A stretch of DNA of 64,000 nucleotides, from contig CAZIXA010000001.1 in assembly GCA_964543295.1 (NCBI GenBank), forward strand, positions 124,001 to 188,000. Reading direction: 5' to 3'. Positions 51,342 through 58,267 of this stretch are shown here, piece by piece. Position numbers and translations under genes: made by a program. Origin of the DNA: AE-B3B sp964543295. GTDB lineage: Bacteria > Aerophobota > Aerophobia > Aerophobales > AE-B3A. Under the pieces are notes generated by a model. That model had not been told where the DNA came from, did no database searches, and saw only the letters and a list, made by a program, of their open reading frames with translations. Each line of letters starts with the position of its first letter. Position 1 is the stretch's first letter.

Positions 51342-52048
51342 TTACTTAAATTGAAATCTCCTTTCAGTAAAAAGTTTCAGGCATGCACCTATGACACGAG
51401 GATCATAAAGGGTGCCCTTTTTTTTCTGAAATCTCCCCCAGTGCCTTATCTATACCCAGAGCCTCTCGGTAGGGTCGGTGAGAGGACATAGCCTCAACAA
51501 TATCAGCTACACCTAAGATTCTTGCTTCCAAGAGAATGTCTTGATCGGATAAGCCTTGAGGATATCCAGAACCATCCATCCTTTCATGATGTTGAAGCAC
51601 GATCTTGGCAATCGGCCAGGGAAATTCTATTCTCTTTAATTAATATATCGTAACCGACTTGAGGGTGAGTTTTAATTATACTGAATTCACCTTCGGTTAT
51701 CGGCCCAGGTTTACTGAGAATCTCAGCAGGTACATATATCTTGCCAATATCATGAAGAATCCCAGCCACATGGATTCCCTCGATCTGTTCCTCCGGAAGG
51801 CCCATCTCCCTGGCTATAGCACAGGCCAGCTGGGTCACGCACTCCTGATGGCCTGCTGAATAGGGATCTCTTGTTTCAACTATTGATGCCAGGGCATTGA
51901 CAGTTCCCCGTAAGATTTTTTGCAGCTTCTCAAAACTTTGTTGAAGTTGTTCCTTCGCCCGCTTCCGCACAATGATACCAGCTAGTGTATCGGCAACCGC
52001 AGTTAGGAATCTTTCCTCTCTTTGATCGCGGCGGTGCCCTTCTCTCAA
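51342..52048 (-). pseudogene. HD-GYP domain protein, twice frameshifted
   Basis: The first frame (52048-51584) has an N-terminal GAF-end helix and the HD-GYP core with SAGHQECVTQLACAIAREMG and ILHDIGKI. After a shift near 51615 the second frame reads LQHHERMDGSGYPQGL (the GYP signature), VADIVEAMSSHRPYR and EISEKKG. A further shift in an A-run near 51418 restores LYDPRVIGACLKLF up to TAA 51342-51344. HD-GYP proteins hydrolyse c-di-GMP. The N-terminal sensor is also cut off, so this is a decayed gene, unless the shifts are read errors. Confidence 0.75.
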
Positions 52049-52080
52049 GCCGATGACATTGTCTCACCCTTCAGGAGATC

Positions 52081-53250
52081 CTAAGTGCCCAATTTGGTAG
52101 ATGCCCCTTCTAAAAATTCCTGGTATTGATGCATCCTTTCGAAACCAGAGGAAATCTTTAAGTTTTTCCTACAATCGCTTATAGAACGTCTAGAAATAGA
52201 AGTCCCGTATTTTTTTCTTAACTGGGTTCTAATATCTTCGTCACTGTAAGCCTTGAGAAGAGACCTATTTTGTATTTCATTTTTTTCCTGTTCAATAATT
52301 TCTCTGATAAGCTTTTTTCTTATTTCTCGTTCGCTGGGAAAGAGAGTTTTAAGGGAAATTTGTCTTCCTTGAGGAGTACGAATGGCCTTCCTATTGATGG
52401 CTCTGCTGATTAAAGATGGATTTACCCCCATTTTTCTACTTAATGAGACCTGAGTGACGGCCTTTAAATCCTTGAAATCTCCTGAGAGGACAAAATCACG
52501 CTGGACCTCTATTAAGTTTTGAATTACCTGATAGATAGTAGTTTTTCTACTATTGATCAACCTAAGTTTATTAAGTAAAGAGTCAATTTTTCGAATCTCA
52601 TCTTTGGCAAAAATCCCCCCTTTTTTTATCTTTTCAACTCTATCAAAATCAATGAGGTAACGTCCCTTAGCCATCTCGGGGGAGAAATAACCAATGGAAA
52701 ACCCGCCATTATTTTTCTCAATAGAGGCGATGGTAGAATAATATATTCTAGCGGTCCTATTATTCTGAGGGGACTCGGTCAGTTTACTTTGAAGATAGAA
52801 TTTATCCACAAAATCATTTATTTTCTTTACTGTTTCTATAGGTAAACCGCATTGTCGAGCTACTTCCTTAGAAGTTATCTCGGGTACTCCATCCAAAAAA
52901 TACTTTTTAAACCTATCTACCCCTAACTTTTTAATGGTTGAGACCAGGTCTTTTTCCTGAGCCAGGAAAGATTCTACCTCGAGAGTGTCTCGACTAGGAG
53001 TGATGGCGGGATCAAGGGGAAGCATCTTGGGCTGGACAATCTTAGTCCAGGGAAGCTTCTTGTACCTGATAATTTTGATTTCCGAGAGTATTAACTTCTT
53101 AAACAGAGGATCATCTTCAACCTCTTTGACGAGTTTTTGAAACTCCTCTTCGGGCAGGCTCATAAATTCAGCCAATTTCATTCTACCCATTAGCCTTGCT
53201 ACTTGCTTTGCTCTTTGGGTCAGAACTTGCCTACCTTCCAAAGCGCTCAA
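52081..53250 (-). CDS. Divergent sigma-54 (RpoN)-like protein
   Basis: A 389-residue protein. The first 55 residues resemble a shortened sigma-54 region I (LMGRMKLAEFMSLPEEEFQK, then EVEDDPLFKKL). The middle is helical core-binding-like. Near 266-300 is TQVSLSRKMGVNPSLISRAI with NRKAIRTPQG, matching the RpoN helix-turn-helix (ISRA/KxIxTPxG). Near 353-362 is SRRSISDCRK in place of the RpoN box ARRTVAKYRE. The Gln-rich region I and acidic region II are missing. TTG start at 53250; promoter TTGACT-N16-TAGAAT at 53316-53343. It could be an alternative sigma factor with altered specificity or an anti-sigma/DNA-binding derivative. Confidence 0.75.
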   Translation of the reverse strand: MSALEGRQVLTQRAKQVARLMGRMKLAEFMSLPEEEFQKLVKEVEDDPLFKKLILSEIKIIRYKKLPWTKIVQPKMLPLDPAITPSRDTLEVESFLAQEKDLVSTIKKLGVDRFKKYFLDGVPEITSKEVARQCGLPIETVKKINDFVDKFYLQSKLTESPQNNRTARIYYSTIASIEKNNGGFSIGYFSPEMAKGRYLIDFDRVEKIKKGGIFAKDEIRKIDSLLNKLRLINSRKTTIYQVIQNLIEVQRDFVLSGDFKDLKAVTQVSLSRKMGVNPSLISRAINRKAIRTPQGRQISLKTLFPSEREIRKKLIREIIEQEKNEIQNRSLLKAYSDEDIRTQLRKKYGTSISRRSISDCRKNLKISSGFERMHQYQEFLEGASTKLGT

Positions 53251-53315
53251 TATTCCTGCCTTTCCTCAGTTTGTTAACTCAAACCCCGTCAATTCTTTCC
53301 ATCATTTTTATATCT

Positions 53316-53343
53316 ATTCTAACAAAAAAACCTTTCAAGTCAA
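53316..53343 (-). promoter_or_regulatory. Promoter of the sigma-54-like gene
   Basis: Minus strand TTGACT (53338-53343), 16 bases, TAGAAT (53316-53321). Confidence 0.6.
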
Positions 53344-53457
53344 ACCTGCCTTAGTTTATTGAGTTTGTTAAGACTTTTTGCACACCATTCACTTTTTAAC
53401 TATCAACATTATATCAATAATTCTCTCCTAAGGTAAGAAATCGCGTTAATTAAAAAT

Positions 53458-53506
53458 AGAGGCTATATCTTTTTTGGAAAAAGTTAACTGAAAAGATATA
53501 GCCTCT
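53458..53506. terminator. Long-stem hairpin (16-bp arms)
   Basis: AGAGGCTATATCTTTT (53458-53473) pairs perfectly with AAAAGATATAGCCTCT (53491-53506). On the minus strand an ATTTTTAATT follows, so it can act as terminator for the small ORF at 53520-53849. The stem is longer than usual for a terminator. Confidence 0.65.
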
Positions 53507-53519
53507 TAGCCGAAATGGG

Positions 53520-53849
53520 TTAGAGGGAAAGCCTTCTTCCTAGAATCCAGACATATTCTGACCTGGTTTTTTCATTTCTCCCGGCGATTCTTCTGCTTCT
53601 GTTTTTCCCTTTACTATCTTTGTTTTCTTCTTTACTATCAGACACGAACTTAATTACTCCATGGTAGCCTTGTCTTCTTTTTCTGTTCAATTTTTGCCTG
53701 AAGGCCTTTTCTGTCTAAAAGAAGTTTTCAAATCGCCACCATTTAATATCTTGCCTTCCTTGATTAATAATAGTCCGTCTTAAGGTCTTATCATCGAGCT
53801 CTAGTTTATAAAATAAGCCTTTCGCTTTAGCCTGATAGATGGTTTTCAA
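53520..53849 (-). other. Small ORF with strong ribosome site, extended after a TAG
   Basis: TTG 53849 follows GGAGGAGG by six bases and opens a 44-codon frame reading MKTIYQAKAKGLFYKLELDD, then KTLRRTIINQGRQDIKWWRF, ending at TAG 53715-53717. The same frame continues open for 64 very basic codons to TAA 53520-53522 (RQKLNRKRRQGYHGVI, later KGKNRSRRIAGRNEKTR). The strong start, the aligned extension and the terminator suggest a transcribed unit, intact as a small protein or interrupted by a nonsense mutation. I recognise no family. Confidence 0.45.
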
Positions 53850-54363
53850 GATCTAGCCTCCTCCACTTAAGAACAGTTTTTGGCACCCTTCTACTTTTAG
53901 GTATTAGGAGAGATTTTGGCCAATATCTTCAAGGTTCTCTACAATTTCGTCCCGTCACTCTGGTAGTCGTCATTAGTCATTATTAGATAGAGCAAGTTCT
54001 TTGCCAACTCTGGGGAAAACACAAAAATAAGCCATCCAGAGACGTCATCCGGAAGGCTTATTATAGTAAGGTTCACCTTACAACAAGTGGACTTTATTTT
54101 ACTTCTATGCTTCCTGGTGCCAAAATTTGTACATCTTTAGCCGCTGTCCGGCCCAGAAAATTATTTAATTAAGATATTGAAAGCTTATAATACTTAGACA
54201 TTTCCGTACACTTAGACATTTTTGCACGCCTTATGCCATATTTTTGCATCTTATGCCTTAATAGTGAGGAAAAAGATCGATAGCTTAATTGCTCTTGTGG
54301 ATTTCAACCGCTAAGCTATAAGTCTTCTCCCAAACTTTCAGCTTCTTCCAATTCCCCATCTTC
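53850..54363. other. Hairpin- and repeat-rich 514-base gap
   Basis: No gene is evident. Inverted pairs: AATAAGCCATCC/GGAAGGCTTATT (54026-54037, 54051-54062, one mismatch) and ATAGCTTA/TAAGCTAT (54280-54287, 54312-54319). Direct repeats: ACTTAGACATTT twice with an 18-base period (54192-54203, 54210-54221) and CTTATGCC twice (54230-54237, 54250-54257). Multiple short repeats of this type occur at ends of IS21-like elements, so a relic insertion end is possible. Confidence 0.45.
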
Positions 54364-54804
54364 TTATTTTTCGGTTTTTTGCTTTTGAGCCTCTTTACCC
54401 TGAATTAACGAAAGGAAGCTTTCAACTTTTAATTCTGTATGTTTTGCCATAAGATCAAAATGAATATCAGCATGAAGAAGAGTAGCTTTAGAACGTAGAG
54501 CCGCGGAAGCTATAAGGATATCGGTGTAGGGAACAGTTATCCCTTTTCTATGAAGCATAAAAGCAAGCTTACTCGCCTTATCCCATAGAGGCAGATCGGT
54601 AGGAATTTCATAGAGAGCATCCAGGTGATTTTTTAAACGGCTAAACTCTTTCTCACTTTTCGTCCCTCCGAGAAGTTCAAGTTTAATCATACCAAAAGTC
54701 ACGACCAGCCCCTCTCGTAAAAGAAGATCTATTTTTTCTTTCAATGGTAGGAGGAAATCCTTTTTAAGAGCAAATATCCATGCCGAAGTATCGACCAGAA
54801 CCAT
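54364..54804 (-). CDS. vapC: PIN-domain toxin VapC
   Basis: A 146-residue PIN nuclease. Acidic active-site residues are seen in VLVDTSAWIF (Asp5), KLELLGG (Glu), PYTDILIAS (Asp) and LLHADIHFD (Asp). It probably cleaves a specific RNA when free of VapB. The gene starts one base after the vapB stop, so both are made from one message. The C-terminal tail after LSLIQGKE is a short basic extension. Confidence 0.9.
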   Translation of the reverse strand: MVLVDTSAWIFALKKDFLLPLKEKIDLLLREGLVVTFGMIKLELLGGTKSEKEFSRLKNHLDALYEIPTDLPLWDKASKLAFMLHRKGITVPYTDILIASAALRSKATLLHADIHFDLMAKHTELKVESFLSLIQGKEAQKQKTEK

Positions 54805-54805
54805 C

Positions 54806-55012
54806 CTATTCTTCCTTTCTTAATTTCTCTAATCCCGCTAAAGTTAAATCCAAATCAAAAGTTCCCAATTCTTTACGCAAGGCTTCAATGTTTTTTTTAC
54901 GAACCAATTCTCTTAATCCCTCTTCAATTACCTGTCTCTTGCTTTTTGCTCCTGTCAACTTAATGGCTGCCTCCAGAAGTTTATCATCGAGCACTACGGT
55001 TGTCTTACCCAT
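54806..55012 (-). CDS. vapB: Antitoxin VapB (RHH-type)
   Basis: A 68-residue antitoxin: TTVVLDDKLLEAAIKLTGAK, then KRQVIEEGLRELVRKKNIEA. This is the VapB2-type ribbon-helix-helix with a C-terminal toxin-binding helix (DLDLTLAGLEKLRKEE). The promoter at 55056-55084 has AT-rich repeats, suited to autoregulation by VapB/VapBC. A strong AGGAGG ribosome site is present. Confidence 0.9.
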   Translation of the reverse strand: MGKTTVVLDDKLLEAAIKLTGAKSKRQVIEEGLRELVRKKNIEALRKELGTFDLDLTLAGLEKLRKEE

Positions 55013-55055
55013 AATTTTCCTCCTATTATATATTACATAAAATTATTACATATTT

Positions 55056-55084
55056 ATTATACATAATCAAAGCAACTTTGTCAA
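55056..55084 (-). promoter_or_regulatory. Consensus promoter of vapBC
   Basis: Minus strand TTGACA (55079-55084), 17 bases, TATAAT (55056-55061). Repeated ATTACATA/TATACATAA boxes between the promoter and the vapB start may be the VapB binding site. Confidence 0.82.
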
Positions 55085-55282
55085 TCCCTTGATCAGTAAA
55101 CCCGTCCCCATTTTCTTATCAAAGTACGCTCGACAACGAGCAGATGTCGAGGAGTTTTCCAGGTATTTTTCAATACATGCTTTAGCCACCTCGTGCTGGT
55201 ATAATTTGGACAAGCAAACTTCTCGCCTCTTGACAAAATTCCGTAATTCGATTAACATAAAAATGTAATTATGAATTAACAA
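55067..55282 (-). other. Possible FeoC-like winged-helix fragment
   Basis: The minus-strand frame reads MLIELRNFVKRREVCLSKLY, then QHEVAKACIEKYLE, like the start of a FeoC-type wing-helix protein (LRxFxKRRxVxSLSELxxHF) with single-base losses. The last part is made of the GGGGACG repeat and the vapBC promoter, so it is likely a remnant. Confidence is low. Confidence 0.3.
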
Positions 55283-55293
55283 AAGAGATTAAT

Positions 55294-55398
55294 ATGACCA
55301 TGAAAAAAAGAACTCGCGTTGTAGTCCCCGAAGAGCTGGTAAAAGAGATAGATAAGCTTTCAGGGAAAAGAGAAGACAGACAAAAAATTGGGGGTTGA
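55294..55398 (+). pseudogene. Truncated RHH antitoxin
   Basis: A 34-codon frame from ATG 55294 (MTMKKRTRVVVPEELVKEID, then KLSGKREDR) matches the N-terminal strand and helix of RHH antitoxins. It breaks off where the second helix (…SKFI.EA…) should follow. The frame ends inside the first codons of the HNH gene. Confidence 0.5.
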
Positions 55399-56027
55399 CT
55401 ACATTGCCAACAGAAATTCTTACGAGCGAAGTGTTAGTTCTAAATAAGCTGTGGCAGGTAGTTAGCGTGTGTTCGGTCAGGAGAGCCCTTTGTCTGCTTT
55501 ATTTAAGGCATGCCCAGGTAGTACTGAAAAAAGGTGGCTCTTTTTATACCTTTGGTTTTGAGGATTGGAGAGACTTCTCTCAAGACCATTTTAAGGACAG
55601 CGAGATATTACGAACGATTACCTATAAAATCAGGATACCTCGGGTCATACTCCTGCTCGTGTACGATAGATTTCCTCCGCGGAGAGTGAAGTTTACTCGC
55701 AAAAATATCTATAAGAGGGACGAAAATACGTGTCAATACTGCGGAAGAAAATTTAAGTCCCAGGATTTGAACCTGGATCACGTGGTTCCCCTGTCCCGAG
55801 AAGGGGAGGATAGCTGGGAGAATGTAGTCTGTTCCTGTGTCTCTTGTAATCTTCGCAAGGGAAACAGAACCTTGGCTGAGGCTGGAATGAGTCTCATTAG
55901 AACTCCCAAAAGACCTCACTGGAGGTCTTTCGTTAAATACAGTCTCGACAACATAATTAAGGAAAGTTGGAAAGACTTTCTGGATCTTGCCTACTGGAAT
56001 GTTGAGTTAGAGCAGGATGAGAAATAG
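55395..56027 (+). CDS. HNH endonuclease
   Basis: A 210-residue protein. The HNH motif is LNLDHVVPLSREGEDSWENV near residue 125, flanked by two zinc pairs, CQYCGRKF before and CVSCNLRKGNR after. The N-terminal 90 residues (SVRRALCLLYLRHAQVVLKK) match the usual RRA..L.. start of stand-alone HNH endonucleases with unknown role in DNA metabolism. TTG 55395 overlaps the end of an RHH antitoxin fragment. There is no phage context. Confidence 0.88.
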   Translation: MTTLPTEILTSEVLVLNKLWQVVSVCSVRRALCLLYLRHAQVVLKKGGSFYTFGFEDWRDFSQDHFKDSEILRTITYKIRIPRVILLLVYDRFPPRRVKFTRKNIYKRDENTCQYCGRKFKSQDLNLDHVVPLSREGEDSWENVVCSCVSCNLRKGNRTLAEAGMSLIRTPKRPHWRSFVKYSLDNIIKESWKDFLDLAYWNVELEQDEK

Positions 56028-56057
56028 CTGAGGCATCAATCCAGCAGCATCTAAAAA

Positions 56058-56957
56058 TTGCCTACCGATAAAGTAGTACTAGAGACAAATCTTCCTGGAT
56101 TAAAAATCTTTAAAAAAGGAAAAGTACGTGATCTTTATGATTTAAAAGAAAAACTTCTCATAGTAGCCACTGATAGAATATCAGCCTTTGATTGTGTGCT
56201 GCCGGCTGGAATTCCATATAAAGGTAAGATTTTAACTGGTCTGTCAGAGTTTTGGTTTAATCTCACCCGAGACATTATCCTCAATCACTTAATCACTACC
56301 AAAGAAGAGGATTTTCCTCCCAAACTAAGAGAATTTAGAGATCTTCTTAGAGGAAGATCTATGCTGGTGAGAAAGAGCTTACCCATTAAGATTGAATGTG
56401 TGATAAGGGGATATCTGGCTGGCTCTGCCTACCAGGAGTATAAGAGACACAGGTCTGTAGGAGGTATCAAGCTTCCCTCTGGATTGAAAAGAGCTGACAA
56501 ATTCCCTCAGCCCATCTTTACTCCGGCGACAAAGGCAGCGAGTGGCCACGACATTAACATAACCAAGGAAAAAATGAAGAAAGTGATCGGAGTCACATTA
56601 ACACAGAAATTGGAAAAGATAAGTCTAGAGATTTATGAAAGAGCCAGTAAGTATTTAGAGTCTAGAGGTTTTATTCTCTCAGACACCAAGTTCGAATTTG
56701 GACTCGATCAGGGTAAGGTTATCCTGATTGATGAACTCTTGACTCCGGATTCCTCAAGATTCTGGTCTAAGAAAGACTATCGACCCGGACATCACCAGGT
56801 AGATTTTGATAAGCAGTTTGCGCGAGATTACTTAGAAAGTCTGGATTGGGATAAGACTCCCCCTGCTCCTTCCCTTCCTCCTGCCATAATCAAAAAAACC
56901 TCCCAAAGATATCTGGAAGCTTATGAGAGGATTACCGGAATGAAAATGGGGACGTGA
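56058..56957 (+). CDS. purC: Phosphoribosylaminoimidazole-succinocarboxamide synthase
   Basis: A 299-residue SAICAR synthetase of the longer (about 300-residue) type. Signatures include KIFKKGKVRDLYDL near residue 14, VATDRISAFDCVLP near 37, IECVIRGYLAGSAYQEY near 113, and DELLTPDSSRFW near 224. It makes SAICAR in purine synthesis. The start is TTG 56058, without a clear ribosome site. The last four codons and the TGA stop (KMGT) lie in the GGGGACGTGATT repeat. Confidence 0.94.
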   Translation: MPTDKVVLETNLPGLKIFKKGKVRDLYDLKEKLLIVATDRISAFDCVLPAGIPYKGKILTGLSEFWFNLTRDIILNHLITTKEEDFPPKLREFRDLLRGRSMLVRKSLPIKIECVIRGYLAGSAYQEYKRHRSVGGIKLPSGLKRADKFPQPIFTPATKAASGHDINITKEKMKKVIGVTLTQKLEKISLEIYERASKYLESRGFILSDTKFEFGLDQGKVILIDELLTPDSSRFWSKKDYRPGHHQVDFDKQFARDYLESLDWDKTPPAPSLPPAIIKKTSQRYLEAYERITGMKMGT

Positions 56958-57064
56958 TTATTTTTTGTAAAGTGTAAAATGGGGACGTGATTATTTTTTC
57001 TTTTTCTAATTTTCTCTCTCTCCAATTTTTTTCCCTTTACAAAAAATGATCCCGTCCCCATTTT
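56943..57064. repeat. Inverted GGGGACG repeat element
   Basis: AAAATGGGGACGTGATTATT occurs twice (from 56943 and 56976). Its inverse (CCCTTTACAAAAAAT..CCCGTCCCCATTTT) lies at 57033-57064, followed by a degenerate second inverse to about 57084. The arms of about 30 bases could form a large hairpin. A further CCCGTCCCCATTTTC is at 55101-55115. GGGGAC(G/A)-type repeats resemble REP sequences associated with RAYT transposases; no such gene is in the window. Confidence 0.7.
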
Positions 57065-57099
57065 CTAATCACGTCCCTATTTTCTATATTTTCTAGGAA

Positions 57100-57127
57100 T
57101 TGACAAAGGGACTGCCGAGTATATAAT
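57100..57127 (+). promoter_or_regulatory. Consensus promoter of the prfA operon
   Basis: TTGACA (57100-57105), 16 bases, TATAAT (57122-57127), about 48 bases before prfA. It likely drives prfA, mfd, the SurA-like gene, murA and mreB. Confidence 0.85.
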
Positions 57128-57175
57128 AGCATTAAAATTTAAAAAAACTGGTGATTAAATAATAAGGATTCTTTG

Positions 57176-58267
57176 ATGCAGAAATCCGAGGTAGCTAGTT
57201 TAGACAAATTCGAATTTCGATACCAACAGCTTGGTAGACTTCTTTCCGATCCTAATGTTTTAGAAAATAGACAGCTTCTAGAAAAATACAGTAAGGAATA
57301 CCGAGAACTAGAAGAAACCGTTTTTCTCTGGCAAAAATATAAGAAGATTCAAAATGAGATAACGAAGCTAGAGGATATTCTGGAGGATAAAAAAGAGACT
57401 CAAGAGATTAAAGAATTAGCCGAAGAGGAAAAAAAGAGCCTAAACCATGAGCTGGCAGAGATAGAGAAAAAACTTTCAGATCTTTTGAAACCTGGTGACC
57501 AATATTCTCACCGGAATGTAATTGTGGAGATTCGTGCTGGAGCAGGGGGAGAAGAGGCGGCTTTATTTGCGGCTGATCTATACAAAATGTACACCCGCTT
57601 TGGAGAAAAACGTGGTTGGACAATAGAGAACATAAATCACCGCCCTACAGATAGAGGAGGCTTTAAAGAAGCGGTTTTTGCCATTGAAGGAAGAGATGTC
57701 TTTTCTACCATGCGCTTTGAAAGTGGAGTGCATCGGGTACAGAGAGTGCCTGTTACAGAATCGAGTGGTAGAATTCATACCTCGACTGTAACGGTAGCAG
57801 TGCTTCCCGAGGCCGAGGAAGTAGAAGTTGAGATAAAACCTGAAGATCTACGGATAGACACCTTTCATTCTCGAGGAGCAGGAGGGCAGCACGTAAATGT
57901 TACCGATTCTGCAGTAAGAATCACTCATAGACCTAGCAGGATTATAATCCAATGTCAGGATGAAAGATCCCAACATCAAAATAAAATTAAAGCCATGCGA
58001 GTCCTGCGGGCTGAGCTCCTTCAGAGAAAAGAAAGTGAGCAGCAAAGGGACATCTCTAAGCAAAGAAAAAATCAGATTGGAAGTGGAGAAAGATCGGAGC
58101 GCATCAGGACTTACAACTTTCCACAAAATAGGGTCACCGATCACCGGATTCACTTAACCCTGCATAATTTGGAAGGTATTTTGAATGGAGAGATGGACCA
58201 CCTAATCGAATCTCTTCAAAGAAAGCTAAGGAAGCAAAGGTTTGTAGTTGGCAAGGAACAAACTTGA
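57176..58267 (+). CDS. prfA: Peptide chain release factor 1
   Basis: A 363-residue class I release factor. The peptidyl-hydrolysis motif GGQ is in RGAGGQHVNVTDSAVRITH near residue 235. The codon-recognition motif PVT (in RVPVTESSGRIHTS) is the RF1-type PxT form, so it reads UAA and UAG. I chose ATG 57176 over the adjacent TTG 57173; AAGGA lies upstream. It overlaps mfd by 20 bases. Confidence 0.96.
   Translation: MQKSEVASLDKFEFRYQQLGRLLSDPNVLENRQLLEKYSKEYRELEETVFLWQKYKKIQNEITKLEDILEDKKETQEIKELAEEEKKSLNHELAEIEKKLSDLLKPGDQYSHRNVIVEIRAGAGGEEAALFAADLYKMYTRFGEKRGWTIENINHRPTDRGGFKEAVFAIEGRDVFSTMRFESGVHRVQRVPVTESSGRIHTSTVTVAVLPEAEEVEVEIKPEDLRIDTFHSRGAGGQHVNVTDSAVRITHRPSRIIIQCQDERSQHQNKIKAMRVLRAELLQRKESEQQRDISKQRKNQIGSGERSERIRTYNFPQNRVTDHRIHLTLHNLEGILNGEMDHLIESLQRKLRKQRFVVGKEQT

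Noticed and set aside
53715..53717. TAG as pyrrolysine codon in the small ORF
   Set aside because: No pylS/pylBCD or Pyl methyltransferase is seen, and RF1 (prfA) is intact with TAG used as stop (for example the nitrilase gene). Chance or nonsense mutation is simpler.
56943..57090. CRISPR array
   Set aside because: Only two direct copies, unequal spacing and inverse copies nearby; no cas genes. It is a REP-like element.
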